Source: Verminephrobacter eiseniae EF01-2 (GTDB lineage Bacteria; Pseudomonadota; Gammaproteobacteria; Burkholderiales; Burkholderiaceae_C). Taken from it: a DNA stretch of 64,000 nt. The stretch lies in contig NC_008786.1 of the NCBI RefSeq assembly GCF_000015565.1, positions 4,018,501 to 4,082,500 on the forward strand. Direction: 5' to 3'. Of this stretch, positions 8,557 to 22,367 are shown in pieces. Numbering within the stretch: the first letter of the stretch is position 1; every line of letters begins with the position of its first letter. Position numbers and translations under genes: made by a program. Below the pieces are notes generated by a model. The model searched no databases. It was not told where the DNA came from and saw only the letters and a list, made by a program, of their open reading frames with translations.

Positions 8557-9380
8557 GGCCCGTGCCACGGCATCTGTCTGCCGCAGCGCCGCTGCGGCGT
8601 GCGCTGACCCCGCTGGCGCCCGTCAGTGCCCGCAGCCGCTGGCTGCTGGGCCTGGCCTTTTTCGTCATATTCGTGGCGCTGTGGACGTGGTTCACGCTGG
8701 GCGGCTGGGTCTCGCCGACCTTTTTGGCCAGCCCGCCGACGATGCTCCGGCAAGCATGGTTGCTGCTGACCGAGTACGGGTTCGTCAAGGACATCGGCAT
8801 GACGGTGTGGCGCGTGCTGGCGGGCTTCGTGCTGGCCGCTGCGGTCGCCCTGCCCCTGGGCATTGCGATGGGCGCTTACAAGGGCATCGAGGCTTTTTTC
8901 GAGCCCTTCGTTTCGTTTTGCCGCTACCTGCCGGCGTCGGCGTTCATTCCGCTGCTGATCCTGTGGGCGGGCATTGGCGAGGCGCAGAAGATCCTGGTGA
9001 TCTTCATCGGCTCGGTGTTTCAGATCACGCTGATGGTGGCGGTGACGGTGGGCAGCGCGCGGCGCGATCTGGTGGAGGCGGCTTACACGCTGGGCGCGGG
9101 CCACCGGGGCATCGTGACGCGGGTGCTGATCCCCGGCGCCGCGCCCGGTATCGCCGAGACCCTGCGCCTGGTGCTCGGCTGGGCCTGGACCTATGTGATC
9201 GTGGCCGAACTGATCGGCTCCTCGTCGGGCATCGGCCACATGATCACCGACAGCCAGGCGCTGCTCAACACCGGCCAGATCATCTTCGGCATCATCACCA
9301 TCGGTCTGATCGGACTGCTGTCGGATCTGGCTTTCAAGGCGCTGAACCAGCGGCTGTTTGCCTGGAGCCTGCTGCCATGA
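8553..9380 (+). CDS. ABC transporter permease (NitT/TauT type) of the hut cluster
   Basis: The 275-residue inner-membrane permease has about six helices and the BPD_transp_1 EAA loop (EAAYTLGAGHRGIVTRVLIPGAAPGI). It starts inside the stop of the binding-protein gene (ATGA) and its own stop overlaps the ATPase start, so the three subunits are translationally coupled. It probably forms a homodimer with two ATPase subunits. The substrate is inferred only from the adjoining histidine-degradation genes. Confidence 0.9.
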   Translation: MRPVPRHLSAAAPLRRALTPLAPVSARSRWLLGLAFFVIFVALWTWFTLGGWVSPTFLASPPTMLRQAWLLLTEYGFVKDIGMTVWRVLAGFVLAAAVALPLGIAMGAYKGIEAFFEPFVSFCRYLPASAFIPLLILWAGIGEAQKILVIFIGSVFQITLMVAVTVGSARRDLVEAAYTLGAGHRGIVTRVLIPGAAPGIAETLRLVLGWAWTYVIVAELIGSSSGIGHMITDSQALLNTGQIIFGIITIGLIGLLSDLAFKALNQRLFAWSLLP

Positions 9381-10156
9381 GCCACGTCTCGATCGAGGCC
9401 GTGACGCGCGTTTTCGAGAGCGCCGGGGGCCAGCGCACGCAGGCGCTGCTGCCGGTCGATTGCACGGTGCGGGACAACGATTTCCTGACCATCCTGGGCC
9501 CCTCGGGCTGCGGCAAATCGACCTTGCTGCGCATCGTCGCGGGGCTCGAGCAGGCCAGCAGCGGCCGGGTGTTGCTCGACGGCGTGCCGGTCCAGGGGCC
9601 GGGCGCCGAGCGCGGCATGGTGTTTCAGAGCTACACGCTGTTCCCCTGGCTGAGCATCGAGCAGAACATCCGCTTTGGCCTGCGCGAGCGCGGTCTGCCC
9701 GAGGCGCAGCAAAAAGAGCGCGCGGCCCACTTCATCGCCCAGGTCGGTCTGCGCGGCTTCGAGCAGCATTTTCCCCGGCAACTGTCCGGCGGCATGCAGC
9801 AGCGCACGGCGATTGCGCGGGCGCTGGCCAATGACCCCAAGATATTGCTGATGGACGAGCCCTTCGGCGCGCTCGACCACCAGACCCGGGCGCTGATGCA
9901 GGAATTGCTGCTGGGCATCCAGGAGGCCGAGCGCAAGACGGTGCTGTTCGTCACGCACGACATCGACGAGGCCATCTTCATGGCCAACCGCGTGGCCGTG
10001 TTCAGCGCCCGGCCCGGCCGCATCAAGACCGATCTGGCGGTGGACCTGCCGTACCCGCGCCACTACCGTGCCAAGACCAGCGCCGCATTCATTGCGCTCA
10101 AGGCGCGCCTGACCGAAGAGATTCGCGCCGAGGCCATGGCGGCGGGCTGGCACTGA
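9377..10156 (+). CDS. ABC transporter ATP-binding protein of the hut cluster
   Basis: The 259-residue ATPase has all expected motifs: Walker [10 protein letters not shown], signature LSGGMQQR, Walker [13 protein letters not shown] and the switch His in VTHDIDEA. It energises the import system formed with the two preceding genes. The ATG at 9377 overlaps the permease stop. A longer open frame exists upstream, but the family N-terminus ([13 protein letters not shown]) fits this start. 27 bp separate it from hutC. Confidence 0.93.
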   Translation: MSHVSIEAVTRVFESAGGQRTQALLPVDCTVRDNDFLTILGPSGCGKSTLLRIVAGLEQASSGRVLLDGVPVQGPGAERGMVFQSYTLFPWLSIEQNIRFGLRERGLPEAQQKERAAHFIAQVGLRGFEQHFPRQLSGGMQQRTAIARALANDPKILLMDEPFGALDHQTRALMQELLLGIQEAERKTVLFVTHDIDEAIFMANRVAVFSARPGRIKTDLAVDLPYPRHYRAKTSAAFIALKARLTEEIRAEAMAAGWH

Positions 10157-10183
10157 GGTTGGGCCCTTTTTCAGCTTTCGCCG

Positions 10184-10954
10184 ATGAGCACCCACCCCTC
10201 CCACTCCTCCCGCCGCCGCGCTGCCCCGGCGCCCGCCATGGCGCTGTACGAGCAGGTCAAGGACTTCATTGCGCGCAGGATCCAGCAGGGCCTTTGGCGC
10301 ACGGGCGACCGCCTGCCGTCCGAGAACGAGTTGGTCAGCCAGTTCGGCATCTCGCGCATGACGGTCAACCGCGCGCTGCGCGAGTTGGTGCAACAGGGCC
10401 GCATCGTGCGCGTGGCCGGCGTGGGCAGCTTTGTCGCCGAAGACCGGCCCCAGTCGACCTTGCTGCAAATTGCCAACCTGGCCAGCGAGATCCGCCAGCG
10501 CGGCCACGACTACCGCTGCGACCTGCTGGCCGTGGAGCGCGTCCCGGCCACGCTGGAGGTGGCTGCGGCGCTGGAGTTGCGCACCGGAGCGTCGGTATTC
10601 CACTCGCTGTGCATACACCGCGAGGACGGCGTGCCGGTGCAACTGGAAGACCGCCATGTGAACCCGCGCCAGGTGCCCGGGTTCGCCGCGCAGGACTTTG
10701 CCCGGATGCCGCCCTCCGAATACCTGGTGCGCAACGTGCCGTTCGACCAGATCGAGCATGTGGTCGATGCCGTGATGCCCGGCGCCAGGCAGGCTGCGCT
10801 GCTGGAAATGTCGCCGCAGGAGCCTTGCCTGCTGCTGACGCGGCGCACCTGGTCGCGCGCGGTGCCGATCACCGTGGTGCGCTGCCTGCATCCGGCCACC
10901 CGCTACCGCCTGGGCAGCCGCTTTCGCGCGGACGGCAATCCGCTGGCCGGCTGA
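10184..10954 (+). CDS. hutC: Histidine utilisation repressor HutC (GntR family)
   Basis: The 256-residue regulator has an N-terminal GntR winged helix (about residues 20-85, with [20 protein letters not shown]) and a C-terminal UTRA effector domain ending in [18 protein letters not shown]. HutC proteins repress hut genes and are released by urocanate. It stands between the transporter genes and hutH, all in one direction, so it probably autoregulates the whole cluster. No operator could be picked with confidence. Confidence 0.92.
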   Translation: MSTHPSHSSRRRAAPAPAMALYEQVKDFIARRIQQGLWRTGDRLPSENELVSQFGISRMTVNRALRELVQQGRIVRVAGVGSFVAEDRPQSTLLQIANLASEIRQRGHDYRCDLLAVERVPATLEVAAALELRTGASVFHSLCIHREDGVPVQLEDRHVNPRQVPGFAAQDFARMPPSEYLVRNVPFDQIEHVVDAVMPGARQAALLEMSPQEPCLLLTRRTWSRAVPITVVRCLHPATRYRLGSRFRADGNPLAG

Positions 10955-11004
10955 GCGGGTGGCCGCAGTTGCCTGGCATGGCGCGTAAGGACAGGATCGA
11001 TGCG

Positions 11005-12567
11005 ATGACCGAATCCAACACTTCCCCACTGCTGCTGCAACCCGGCCATGTCACCCTGGCCGGGCTGCGCCGCATCCATGCCGGCCCGGTACGACTGGCG
11101 CTGGACGCACCGGCCCGGGCGGCCATGCAGGCCGCGCAGGCGGCGGTGCAGCGCATCGTGGCGGCAGACCGGGTGGTCTATGGCATCAACACCGGTTTTG
11201 GCAAGCTGGCCAGCACCAGGATTGCTGCCGAGCACCTGACCGAGTTGCAGCGCCGCCTGGTGCTGTCGCACAGCGCGGGCACCGGGCCGGCGCTGCCCGA
11301 CGCGGTGGTGCGCCTGGTGCTGGCCACCAAGGCCGTGGGCCTGGCGCGCGGCCACTCCGGCATCCGCCCCGAGATCGTCGATGCGCTGCTGGCGCTGGCC
11401 AGTGCCGAGGTGCTGCCGGTGATTCCGGCCAAAGGCTCGGTCGGGGCCTCGGGGGATCTGGCGCCGCTGGCGCATCTGGCCTGCGTGCTGATCGGGCAGG
11501 GGCAGGCCCAATGCAACGGCACGCTGGTGCCGGGCGCCGAGGCGATGCGCGCCATCGGTTGCCAGCCCTTCGTGCTCGGCCCGAAGGAGGGGCTGGCGCT
11601 GCTCAACGGCACGCAGGTGTCGACCGCGCTGGCGCTGGCGGGCCTGTTCGGCGCCGAGAACCTGCTGGCCGCTGCGCTGGTGGCCGGCGCGCTATCGCTG
11701 GAGGCCATCAAAGGCTCGGTCTGGCCGCTGGATGCGCGCATCCATGAAGCCCGCGGCCAAGCCGGGCAAATCGCCGTGGCCGCCGCGTTGCGCGCGCTGC
11801 TCGAAGGCAGCGCCATCGCCGCTTCGCACCCGCACTGTGGCCGCGTGCAAGACCCCTACTCGATCCGCTGTATGCCGCAGGTGCTGGGCGCTTGCCTGGA
11901 CAACCTGCACCACGCGGCGCGCGTGCTCGTCATCGAAGCCAATGCGGCATCGGACAACCCGCTGGTCTTTGCCGCAGCGCAGGGCGGCCCGGGTGCGGAC
12001 GAGGTGATCTCCGGCGGCAACTTCCACGCCGAGCCGGTGGCCTTTGCTGCCGACATCATGGCGCTGGCGGTGGCCGAGATCGGCGCCATGTCCGAACGGC
12101 GCCTGGCGCTGCTGCTCGACACCGGCCTGTCGGCACTGCCGGCCTTTCTGGTGCGCGACAGCGGCATGAACTCGGGCTTCATGATGGCGCAGGTCACCGC
12201 CGCTGCGCTGGCGAGCGAGAACAAATCGCTGGCCCACCCGGCCAGTGTCGACAGCCTGCCCACATCGGCGAACCAGGAAGACCATGTGTCCATGGCCACC
12301 TTCGGCGCGCGCCGCCTGGCCGAGATGATCGACAACACGGCGACGGTGGTGGGCATCGAGGCCATGGCGGCGGCGCAGGGCATGGAGTTCGATCGCAGCC
12401 TGCGCTCGACGCCGCTGCTCGAAGGGCAGTGGGCCGCGATTCGCGAGCGCGTGGCCTTTCTGGAGCAAGACCGCTGCCTGGCGCCCGATATAGCCGCCAT
12501 GCGGCTGTGGGCGCAGCAATCCGGGTGGCCCGCGCCGCTGTTGCAGTGCCTGCCCAGCCATGCCTGA
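11005..12567 (+). CDS. hutH: Histidine ammonia-lyase
   Basis: The 520-residue enzyme converts L-histidine to urocanate and ammonia. The Ala-Ser-Gly triad that cyclises to the MIO cofactor is at about residues 148-150 within [27 protein letters not shown] near the N-terminus is also a family hallmark. The start at 11005 (MTESNTS) follows an AGGAT-like ribosome-binding site; an ATG at 10978 would add nine residues. Its end overlaps or closely abuts hutU. Length matches the family. Confidence 0.95.
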   Translation: MTESNTSPLLLQPGHVTLAGLRRIHAGPVRLALDAPARAAMQAAQAAVQRIVAADRVVYGINTGFGKLASTRIAAEHLTELQRRLVLSHSAGTGPALPDAVVRLVLATKAVGLARGHSGIRPEIVDALLALASAEVLPVIPAKGSVGASGDLAPLAHLACVLIGQGQAQCNGTLVPGAEAMRAIGCQPFVLGPKEGLALLNGTQVSTALALAGLFGAENLLAAALVAGALSLEAIKGSVWPLDARIHEARGQAGQIAVAAALRALLEGSAIAASHPHCGRVQDPYSIRCMPQVLGACLDNLHHAARVLVIEANAASDNPLVFAAAQGGPGADEVISGGNFHAEPVAFAADIMALAVAEIGAMSERRLALLLDTGLSALPAFLVRDSGMNSGFMMAQVTAAALASENKSLAHPASVDSLPTSANQEDHVSMATFGARRLAEMIDNTATVVGIEAMAAAQGMEFDRSLRSTPLLEGQWAAIRERVAFLEQDRCLAPDIAAMRLWAQQSGWPAPLLQCLPSHA

Positions 12568-12628
12568 GCCTTGCATCGGCCACCTGCGCCCAATGAGACC
12601 CGCCACCAGCCCCCCCATGAGGCCCGCC

Positions 12629-14350
<1,722 letters not shown>

Positions 14351-14515
14351 GAAACCGGTTTCCCCACCCCGCCCAAGAACCCCCGCCCATGAACCCGCCC
14401 CGCCTGGCGCCCGCCATCGGCCGCACTCCCTTCATCCCGCCCCCCTGCCCTCCTGCCCCCGGCACGAGACGATTTGCTGCGCGCAGGCAACGATGCCGGC
14501 CAGCCGCACTGATCC

Positions 14516-15217
14516 ATGAGTCACCCCATGATGGCGTTTTTTGACCTGGCCACCACCCCCGGCCAGCCTTGGAAGAACGGCGCTGGCAGCACGCAGGAGT
14601 TGGCCTGCTGGCCGCCCGGTGCGGGCATGGACCACTTCGCCTGGCGCCTGAGCGTGGCCACCATTGCCCGGTCCGGGCCGTTCTCGGTGTTCCCCGGGGT
14701 ACAGCGGCAGATCATGCTGCTCGGCGGTGACGGCGTGCACCTGCGCCATGCCCGGGGGCGCTGGGAGCACCTGCTCGATCAGCGCTGGCAGCCCTTTGCT
14801 TTCGACGGCGATGAGCCGCTCGAATGCCGCCTCGCCGGCGGCCCATCGACCGCCCTGAACCTGATGCTGCGCCATGGCCTGTGCAGTGGCACGCTGCAAG
14901 TGCTGCACGCTGCGCCAGCGCCCGAAACGCCGGCTGCGGGCCTGTGCATGGTGCTGCAAGGTCTGTGGCAATGGCGCGGCAGCAGCAGCAGCAGCGGTGA
15001 CGGGGACACCGCACGCGCGCTGAAGGCCGGGCAGGGTTTTGGGTGGATGGACCAGCGCATCGAGTCACCGGGCCTTGCCAGCGCTGCGCAGCATGCCGGT
15101 GCAGCACTGGCCTGGGTGGCGCTCACTGGGGTACCTTCGCCTGCGGCTGCGGTACGAGCGCCTTCGGACGGCCGTGCGGCGCTCGTGTGCCGCCCCGGCG
15201 CCGGGGAAAAAACATGA
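14516..15217 (+). CDS. hutD: HutD/Ves family protein
   Basis: The 233-residue cupin-fold protein carries the HutD signature near its start (PWKNGAGSTQELACWP) and SVFPGVQRQIMLLGGDGV. HutD is found in many hut operons and is thought to restrain pathway flux by binding an intermediate (formylglutamate in Pseudomonas); it is not one of the pathway enzymes. A Ser run (SSSSSG, near residue 158) interrupts the C-terminal half and looks like a local insertion. The order hutU-hutD-hutI supports the assignment. Confidence 0.85.
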   Translation: MSHPMMAFFDLATTPGQPWKNGAGSTQELACWPPGAGMDHFAWRLSVATIARSGPFSVFPGVQRQIMLLGGDGVHLRHARGRWEHLLDQRWQPFAFDGDEPLECRLAGGPSTALNLMLRHGLCSGTLQVLHAAPAPETPAAGLCMVLQGLWQWRGSSSSSGDGDTARALKAGQGFGWMDQRIESPGLASAAQHAGAALAWVALTGVPSPAAAVRAPSDGRAALVCRPGAGEKT

Positions 15218-15294
15218 ACCCCGTCGGCCACGGGCGCAGGCTTCACATTTGCTTGCAGCCATTATTTTTGTAGCGATGACAGGCACGCCCCGCC

Positions 15295-16665
15295 ATGACG
15301 ATGCACGACACCCCGAGCGGCTTGAACTGGGACCTGGGCTTGGCCCCGCCGGCCGACGGCCTGTGGTGCGGCCTGCGGCTGGTGGCCGAACTGACGCAGG
15401 CCGACCAACCCCTGCCCGCCGATGCGCCGGCCTGCCTGGTGGTGCAAGGCGGCATGCTGCGCTGGGTCGGGCCACAGGCGCAGTTGCCTGCGGCGTTCAG
15501 CGCCTTGCGCCGATTCGATGCGCGGGACGCGGCGCGCACGGGCGCGCACGGCGCAGCGCCCGGAGCGCCTGGCACATTGGCCACCCCGGCGCTGGTCGAC
15601 TGCCACACGCACCTGGTGTACGGCGGGCAGCGCGCCGACGAATTCGCGCTGCGCCTGGCAGGCGCCAGCTACGAAGCACTGGCGCAGGCCGGCGGCGGCA
15701 TCCTGGCGTCGGTGCAGGCCACGCGCGCAGCCAGCGAAGACCAATTGTTCGCGCTCGCCATGCCGCGCCTGCAAGCCTTGCTGGCCGAAGGTGTGGGCGC
15801 CATCGAAATCAAGTCCGGCTACGGCCTGGCGCTCGAACATGAGCGCAAGCAGTTGCGCGTGGCCCGCCGTCTGGGCCAGGCTTGCGCGGTGACGGTGCGC
15901 ACCAGTTTCCTCGGCGCCCATGCCTTGCCGCCCGAATATGCAGGCCGCAGCCAGGACTACATCGATCTGGTCTGCCAGCAGATGCTGCCCGCGCTGGCCG
16001 AGCAGGGGCTGGTCGATGCGGTGGACATGTTTTGCGAGCGCATTGCCTTCACGCTGGCAGAGACCGAGCAGGTCTTCCTGGCCGCGCAGCAACTGGGCCT
16101 TCCCGTCAAACTGCACGCCGGGCAGTTGTCGGACATGGGCGGGGCCGCCTTGGCGGCGCGCTACGGCGCGCTGTCATGCGACCACCTGGAGCACCTGTCT
16201 GCCGACGCCATTGCCGCAATGCAAGCGGCCGGCACCGTGGCCGTGCTCTTGCCCGGCGCCTGGTACACGCTGCGCGGGCAACAGCGCCCGCCGATCGAGG
16301 CCCTGCGCGCAGCCGGCGTGCCGATGGCCGTGGCCACCGACCACAACCCCGGCAGTTCGCCGGCGCTGAGCCTGCTGCTGATGGCCCATATGGCCTGCAC
16401 CCTGTTTCACCTGAGCCTGTCCGAGGCGCTGGCAGGCATCACCACCCATGCGGCACGCGCGCTGGGCCTGCAAGACTCGCACGGCCTGATCGCCGCCGGC
16501 CGGCCGGCCAACTTCGTGCTGTGGCCCCTGCAAGAAGCCGCCGAACTGGTCTATTGGCTCGGGCACAAGCCCGCCTGCACCATCGTGCGCCAGGGCCGCG
16601 TGGTCCGCGACGGGCTGGGCCTGCTCGACAGGCCGGAAATGCCGGTGCTGCGCGATGGCGCCTGA
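15295..16665 (+). CDS. hutI: Imidazolonepropionase
   Basis: The 456-residue amidohydrolase opens imidazolone propionate to N-formimino-L-glutamate. The metal-binding HTH is in [18 protein letters not shown] (about residue 103) and further His and Asp ligands are in [13 protein letters not shown] and [12 protein letters not shown]. It is somewhat longer than the usual 400-420 residues because of an N-terminal extension and an Ala/Gly-rich loop near residue 80. The last 11 bases overlap hutF, so the two are coupled. Confidence 0.94.
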   Translation: MTMHDTPSGLNWDLGLAPPADGLWCGLRLVAELTQADQPLPADAPACLVVQGGMLRWVGPQAQLPAAFSALRRFDARDAARTGAHGAAPGAPGTLATPALVDCHTHLVYGGQRADEFALRLAGASYEALAQAGGGILASVQATRAASEDQLFALAMPRLQALLAEGVGAIEIKSGYGLALEHERKQLRVARRLGQACAVTVRTSFLGAHALPPEYAGRSQDYIDLVCQQMLPALAEQGLVDAVDMFCERIAFTLAETEQVFLAAQQLGLPVKLHAGQLSDMGGAALAARYGALSCDHLEHLSADAIAAMQAAGTVAVLLPGAWYTLRGQQRPPIEALRAAGVPMAVATDHNPGSSPALSLLLMAHMACTLFHLSLSEALAGITTHAARALGLQDSHGLIAAGRPANFVLWPLQEAAELVYWLGHKPACTIVRQGRVVRDGLGLLDRPEMPVLRDGA

Positions 16666-18088
16666 GCAGACCGCGCAGCGCAGCCTGTTTGCGGCACAGG
16701 CCCTGCTGCCCGGCGGCTGGGCGCGCAACGTGCTCGTGCAATGGGATGCGGCCGGGCGCATCACCGGCGTGGACACCGATGCCAGGGCGCCGGCCGGCCG
16801 GCCCGTGGCCGCAGGGCCGCTGCTGCCGGGCCTGCCGAACCTGCACTCGCATGCCTTCCAGCGCGCGTTCGCCGGCCTGGCCGAATACCGCGCCGAACGC
16901 CAGGACAGCTTCTGGAGTTGGCGCCAACTGATGTACCGCTTTGCAGCGCACATCACACCCGGGCAGATGCAAGCCATCGCCACCTGGCTCTACGTGGAGA
17001 TGCTGGAGGCCGGCTACACCCGGGTGTGCGAGTTCCACTACCTGCACCACGACCACACTGGCCAGCCCTATGCCGACGACGCCCGGATGTCGCTGGCGCT
17101 GCTGCACGCCGCGCGCACGGCCGGCATCGGCATCACACTGCTGCCGGCGCTGTACCAAAGCAGCGGATTTGGCGCCCGGCCGCCGCACGCGCAGCAAGCG
17201 CGCTTCATCCGCAGCACCGCCAGCATGCTCTCGTTATTGGAGCGCCTGAGGCCCATCGCACAAGCGCAGGGCGCTGTGCTGGGCCTGGCTTTGCATTCGC
17301 TGCGCGCGGTGCCGCCGGACAGCCTGCAGGCCGCCGTGCAGGGCATCACGGCGCTGGACCCCCAGGCCCCGATCCACATCCACATCGCCGAGCAGCAGCA
17401 AGAAGTCGACGACTGCATCGCCTGGAGCGGACAGCGCCCGGTGCAATGGCTGCTCGATCACGCCCCGGTGGACGCACGCTGGTGCCTGGTGCACGCCACC
17501 CGGATGACGCCCGACGAACATGCCGCCGCCGCGCGCACCGGCGCCGTGGTCGGCCTGTGCCCCAGCACCGAGGCCAACCTGGGCGACGGCATCTTCGACC
17601 TGCCGCTGTGGTTGCAGCATGGCGGCCGCTGGGGCCTGGGCTCGGACAGCCATATCTGCGTGAATGCGGCCGAAGAACTACTGCTGCTCGAATACGGCCA
17701 GCGCCTGTCGCGCCGCCAGCGCAACGTGCTGGCCCATGCCACGCAGCCCGAAGTAGCCACCGCGATGAGCTTGCAGGCCGTGCAGGGCGGCGCACAGGCC
17801 GCCGGGCACGGCATCGGTGCGGGCCTGGCAGGCATCGCCGTCGGCCGGCAGGCCGACCTGGTGGTGCTCGACGCGCAGCATCTGGCGCTGCGCGGCCTGC
17901 CCGCGCACAGCATGCTCTCGGCCCATGTATTCGGCAGCCAGCGCAGTTCAGCCCTGGACAGCCTGTGGGTGGCCGGCGTGCGCCGCGTCACCCAAGGCCG
18001 GCACGCGCTGCACGAGGCGGCGGCCCAGGACTTCATCGCCGCCCGCAGCGCCATCATTGCGGCGCAACGCGCCGGAGCGATCCGCTAA
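16655..18088 (+). CDS. hutF: Formimidoylglutamate deiminase
   Basis: The 477-residue amidohydrolase removes ammonia from formimino-glutamate to give N-formylglutamate. The metal motif is [20 protein letters not shown], followed by the HutF-specific [12 protein letters not shown] block. Downstream His/Asp residues appear in [12 protein letters not shown] and [10 protein letters not shown]. Its presence with HutG shows that this host uses the five-step formylglutamate pathway rather than direct HutG-type formiminoglutamase. It overlaps hutI by 11 bases. Confidence 0.94.
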   Translation: MAPEQTAQRSLFAAQALLPGGWARNVLVQWDAAGRITGVDTDARAPAGRPVAAGPLLPGLPNLHSHAFQRAFAGLAEYRAERQDSFWSWRQLMYRFAAHITPGQMQAIATWLYVEMLEAGYTRVCEFHYLHHDHTGQPYADDARMSLALLHAARTAGIGITLLPALYQSSGFGARPPHAQQARFIRSTASMLSLLERLRPIAQAQGAVLGLALHSLRAVPPDSLQAAVQGITALDPQAPIHIHIAEQQQEVDDCIAWSGQRPVQWLLDHAPVDARWCLVHATRMTPDEHAAAARTGAVVGLCPSTEANLGDGIFDLPLWLQHGGRWGLGSDSHICVNAAEELLLLEYGQRLSRRQRNVLAHATQPEVATAMSLQAVQGGAQAAGHGIGAGLAGIAVGRQADLVVLDAQHLALRGLPAHSMLSAHVFGSQRSSALDSLWVAGVRRVTQGRHALHEAAAQDFIAARSAIIAAQRAGAIR

Positions 18089-18102
18089 GCTGTGCGCCGC
18101 TC

Positions 18103-18147
18103 TGCCATCTGCCACTCGCCATTTGCCGCCCACCATCTGCCACTCGC
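18103..18147. repeat. Short imperfect direct repeats between hutF and hutG
   Basis: The unit CATCTGCCACTCGCC occurs twice, separated by the related ATTTGCCGCCCAC, filling the leader of hutG. No hairpin is obvious. It may be a simple slippage-derived spacer. Confidence 0.6.
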
Positions 18148-18157
18148 CGGACACGCC

Positions 18158-18979
18158 ATGACGACCACCACCGCCCCACCCGCGTTCATCCTGCACCCAG
18201 GCCGGCAGCCGCTGCTGATCTCCATGCCGCACACCGGCACCCACATACCGCCCGAACTGGCCGAGCGCCTGACCCCCGAGGCGCGCCAGGTGCCCGATAC
18301 CGACTGGCATATGGAGCGCCTGTACGCCTTTGCCCACGACCTGGGGGCCTCCGTGCTGGTGGCTACGCATTCGCGCTACGTGATCGACCTGAACCGCCCG
18401 CCCGATGGCAGCAGCCTGTACCCCGGGCAAAGCGTGACCGGCCTGTGCCCGGTGGACAACTTCGACGCTCGCCCCCTCTATGCCAACGGCGACACACCGG
18501 ATGCCGCCGAAACCGCCGCGCGCCGCCAGGCCGTCTGGGCCCCCTACCACGCCCAACTGCGCGCCGAGCTCGAGCGCATCCGCGCCCGACATGGCGTGGC
18601 CGTGCTGTGGGACGCGCATTCGATCCGCTCGGTGCTGCCGCGCTTTTTCGCCGGCAAACTGCCCGACCTGAACCTGGGCACGGCCAACGGCGCCAGTTGC
18701 GCCCCCGCCCTGGCGCAACGACTGCTGGCCATCGCCCGGGCCGCCACCGGCTACAGCGCCGTGCTCGATGGCCGCTTCACCGGCGGATACATCACGCGCC
18801 ACTACGGCCAGCCAGCGCAGGGCCTGCATGCAGTCCAACTGGAGATGACGCAGTGCAGCTACATGCAGGAAGCCCCGCCCTTCGACTACCAGCCACAGCT
18901 CGCTGCGGGCATCGAGCCGCACCTGCGGCGCATGCTGGCAGCAGCGCTGGCGTTTGCCAACGAATCTGCGCGCAAGTGA
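18158..18979 (+). CDS. hutG: N-formylglutamate deformylase
   Basis: The 273-residue enzyme hydrolyses N-formylglutamate to glutamate and formate, the last step of the pathway started by HutH. Family blocks are PLLISMPHTGTHIPPEL near the N-terminus, HSRYVIDLNRPPDG and WDAHSIRSVLPRFF. The chosen ATG at 18158 removes an upstream segment made of the short repeats and gives the normal length. It closes the hut cluster. Confidence 0.93.
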   Translation: MTTTTAPPAFILHPGRQPLLISMPHTGTHIPPELAERLTPEARQVPDTDWHMERLYAFAHDLGASVLVATHSRYVIDLNRPPDGSSLYPGQSVTGLCPVDNFDARPLYANGDTPDAAETAARRQAVWAPYHAQLRAELERIRARHGVAVLWDAHSIRSVLPRFFAGKLPDLNLGTANGASCAPALAQRLLAIARAATGYSAVLDGRFTGGYITRHYGQPAQGLHAVQLEMTQCSYMQEAPPFDYQPQLAAGIEPHLRRMLAAALAFANESARK

Positions 18980-19066
18980 AAGCGGCCAGCAGCGCGCATC
19001 GGCATCTGTCCGGTGCGACGCCTGCCGCCCCGGCCACGCCCCGGCCAGCCTGACCCGAGCCCCTAA

Positions 19067-20392
<1,326 letters not shown>

Positions 20393-20411
20393 AGACCGTG
20401 GCTATCGTGGC

Positions 20412-20417
20412 TATAAT
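20412..20417 (+). promoter_or_regulatory. Likely -10 element of the tRNA-Ser promoter
   Basis: A consensus TATAAT lies 24 bp before the tRNA 5' end, in the 48-bp gap after serS. No good -35 hexamer is visible at the expected distance, so the promoter assignment rests on the -10 and its position. Confidence 0.5.
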
Positions 20418-20440
20418 TGCGGGCTTGGGCACGAGCACCA

Positions 20441-20532
<92 letters not shown>

Positions 20533-20552
20533 ATCAATCCAAGCCAGCCCCC

Positions 20553-20587
20553 AAAAGCCCCGCGCCGTATACGCGCCGGGGCTTTTT
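20553..20587 (+). terminator. Rho-independent terminator after tRNA-Ser
   Basis: AAAAGCCCC and GGGGCTTTT form a 9-bp stem around a 16-base partly paired loop (containing GTATAC) and end in a T run. It should end the tRNA transcript and separate it from the integrase. Confidence 0.75.
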
Positions 20588-20654
20588 CATTGGAGATGTC
20601 GTCCATAATCGCCCAAAACACACCATGCCGATACCGCGCAAGCCAAGTGTCAAT

Positions 20655-20693
20655 CATGGTATCTGGCGTGGTATTTGACGGGGCGATACCATG
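20655..20693. promoter_or_regulatory. Inverted and direct repeats at the integrase start
   Basis: CATGGTATC (20655-20663) and GATACCATG (20685-20693) form a perfect 9-bp inverted repeat whose right arm includes the integrase ATG. TGGTAT recurs inside at a 12-bp step. Such repeats fit integrase arm sites or an autoregulatory operator; which one cannot be decided. Confidence 0.5.
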
Positions 20694-21854
20694 ACATTGA
20701 CCGTGCGTGCAGTGGAGGCGGCAAAGCCGCGTCACAAGGGCTACAAGTTGGCCGACAGTGTGGGGTTGTACCTTTTCGTCACCCCGGCCGGTGGCAAGAG
20801 TTGGCGCGCCAACTATCTGCGCGAGGGCAAGCAGGCAACGCGCACCTATGGCCGATGGCCGGATGTCAGCCTGGCCGAGGCCCGCAAAGCCCACGCCGCA
20901 GCGCGCGATGGTGTGGTTCCGGCGACGGTCGCTGTGCCTTCTTTTGAGACGATCGCCAGGGCCTGGCTCAAACTCAAGCTGCCTACCCTGTCCAATGGCA
21001 AGCACCAATCCCAGGTGGCGAACACGCTGGAGCGTTTCGTTTTCCCCAAAATCGGCAAGCGCCCCATCGATACCATCCATCGCCCCGAACTGGTGGATGT
21101 GGTGCAGGCTGTGCAGCTCGATGGGCGCGTGGAGACGGCCCACCGGGTGGCCGGGCGCATCGCGGCGGTGTTTGACTATGCCCAGGATGCCGGCCTGATC
21201 GAGAGCCATCCGGCATCCCATCTCGTGCGCGTGCTGCACTCACGCAAAGTAAAGAAACCCATGGCCAGCATTGCCCCTGCCGAGGCCGGGGCGTTGATGC
21301 GCGCCATCACCGACTACGATGAGCCTGTGACCGGGCTGGGATTGCAACTGCTGGCGCACACGTTCGTGCGGGTCGGGGAACTGCGCGCGATGCGTTGGAG
21401 CGAGTTCAAGGAGGACGGTGCGGTGTGGGTCATTCCCGCCGAGCGCATGAAGCTGCGCTTGCCGCATGTCGTGCCTTTGTCGCTGCAGGCGCAGGCCATC
21501 GTCGGGCAGTTGCGCCTGCTCAACGCTGAGCGGGAGTTCGTCATGGATTCGCCGTTGCGTCCCGGCCACCCATTGTCTGAAAACACTTTCCTGTTTGCCT
21601 TGTATCGCCTGGGCTACCGTGGCCGCATGACGGCCCATGGCTTTCGGGCGCTGGCCTCTACCGTGCTCAATGAGCAGTCGGGCTTTGCGCACGATGTGAT
21701 CGAGCGCCAGCTCGCGCACAAGGAAACCGATGCGGTGCGCGCTGCGTACAACCGTGCGCAGTATCTGCCGCAGCGGCGCGAGCTCATGCAGTGGTGGGCT
21801 CAGTGGCTTGCTGCTGCACAAACTTCTTCAGATCCTCGACACGCCAGCGCGTGA
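20691..21854 (+). CDS. int: P4-type tyrosine integrase
   Basis: The 387-residue site-specific recombinase has an N-terminal DUF4102 arm-binding domain ([20 protein letters not shown]), a core-binding SAM-like domain, and a catalytic domain with Arg in [10 protein letters not shown], the HGFR box in [11 protein letters not shown], and a Tyr nucleophile in [10 protein letters not shown]. Integrases of this class insert islands at tRNA 3' ends, in line with the tRNA-Ser next door. Its 3' end overlaps the convergent excisionase gene by 71 bp. Confidence 0.95.
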   Translation: MTLTVRAVEAAKPRHKGYKLADSVGLYLFVTPAGGKSWRANYLREGKQATRTYGRWPDVSLAEARKAHAAARDGVVPATVAVPSFETIARAWLKLKLPTLSNGKHQSQVANTLERFVFPKIGKRPIDTIHRPELVDVVQAVQLDGRVETAHRVAGRIAAVFDYAQDAGLIESHPASHLVRVLHSRKVKKPMASIAPAEAGALMRAITDYDEPVTGLGLQLLAHTFVRVGELRAMRWSEFKEDGAVWVIPAERMKLRLPHVVPLSLQAQAIVGQLRLLNAEREFVMDSPLRPGHPLSENTFLFALYRLGYRGRMTAHGFRALASTVLNEQSGFAHDVIERQLAHKETDAVRAAYNRAQYLPQRRELMQWWAQWLAAAQTSSDPRHASA

Positions 21855-21981
21855 GTCCGCCGATTTTGATCGGTTCGGGCAATGTCCCCCGGGCCACTTC
21901 GCGCCAGAAGGTGGATTTGCCCATGCTCAGCAGCGCTGCGGCCTCTGCGGCCGGGATCAGGATTTTTTCGATGCTGCTCAT
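21784..21981 (-). CDS. AlpA-family excisionase / regulator
   Basis: The 65-residue MerR-like helix-turn-helix protein ([38 protein letters not shown]) is of the AlpA type used by P4-like elements for excision and control of the integrase. The ATG at 21981 overlaps the stop of the upstream gene as ATGA. It is the last gene of the minus-strand operon and converges on and overlaps the integrase, so each transcript is antisense to the other over 71 bp. Confidence 0.88.
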   Translation of the reverse strand: MSSIEKILIPAAEAAALLSMGKSTFWREVARGTLPEPIKIGGLTRWRVEDLKKFVQQQATEPTTA

Positions 21982-22367
21982 GCTCTGCCTCCTGTGGCGC
22001 TGATGCTTGCCCGGTAGCTGATTTGAATGCGGGTGATGATGGTCTCCGGTGTGCAACCTCGGTGGGTGGCGCAGAACATCGTGATGAATTCGGCGGGGGT
22101 GAGGTGCGGGAATCCTTCGCGCTGGCATTCCCTCCTCCCGTATTCCTGCTCGTCTGTCATGCGGCGCAGTGGCTCTTGGCGCGTGGCGACGACGGTCACG
22201 GGGGTGCCTATCTTTTCGATTTTCTCGCCCGCACCAAGCCCCATGTTCTTGATGACTGGCTGCAAAACATCCCCGGGTTTCAGGCGCAACCACCCCAGGC
22301 GGCGTGTCACGTCCTTGGTTTGATTCCTCACCTGTTCCGTGGTCAGGGCAAAGCTGATGTTTCTCAC
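21978..22367 (-). CDS. ASCH-like phage protein
   Basis: The 129-residue protein starts with GTG at 22367, fixed by a GTGA overlap with the methyltransferase stop and an AGGAAAG ribosome-binding site. The sequence (RNISFALTTEQVRNQTKDV, then RRLGWLRLKPGDVLQPV) follows the pattern of ASCH-domain proteins common in phages, which bind RNA or modified bases. The C-terminal HLTPAEFITMFCATHRGC is typical of this phage subgroup. Function is unknown; the operon setting suggests accessory DNA metabolism. Confidence 0.7.
   Translation of the reverse strand: MRNISFALTTEQVRNQTKDVTRRLGWLRLKPGDVLQPVIKNMGLGAGEKIEKIGTPVTVVATRQEPLRRMTDEQEYGRRECQREGFPHLTPAEFITMFCATHRGCTPETIITRIQISYRASISATGGRA

Noticed and set aside
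8516..10156. A long open frame covering permease and ATPase.
   Set aside because: The N-terminal half is an out-of-frame reading of the permease; the ATPase starts at 9377 with an ATGA overlap.
10159..10954. A plus-strand frame running into hutH.
   Set aside because: It is a shadow of hutC; hutH starts at 11005 with the proper N-terminus.
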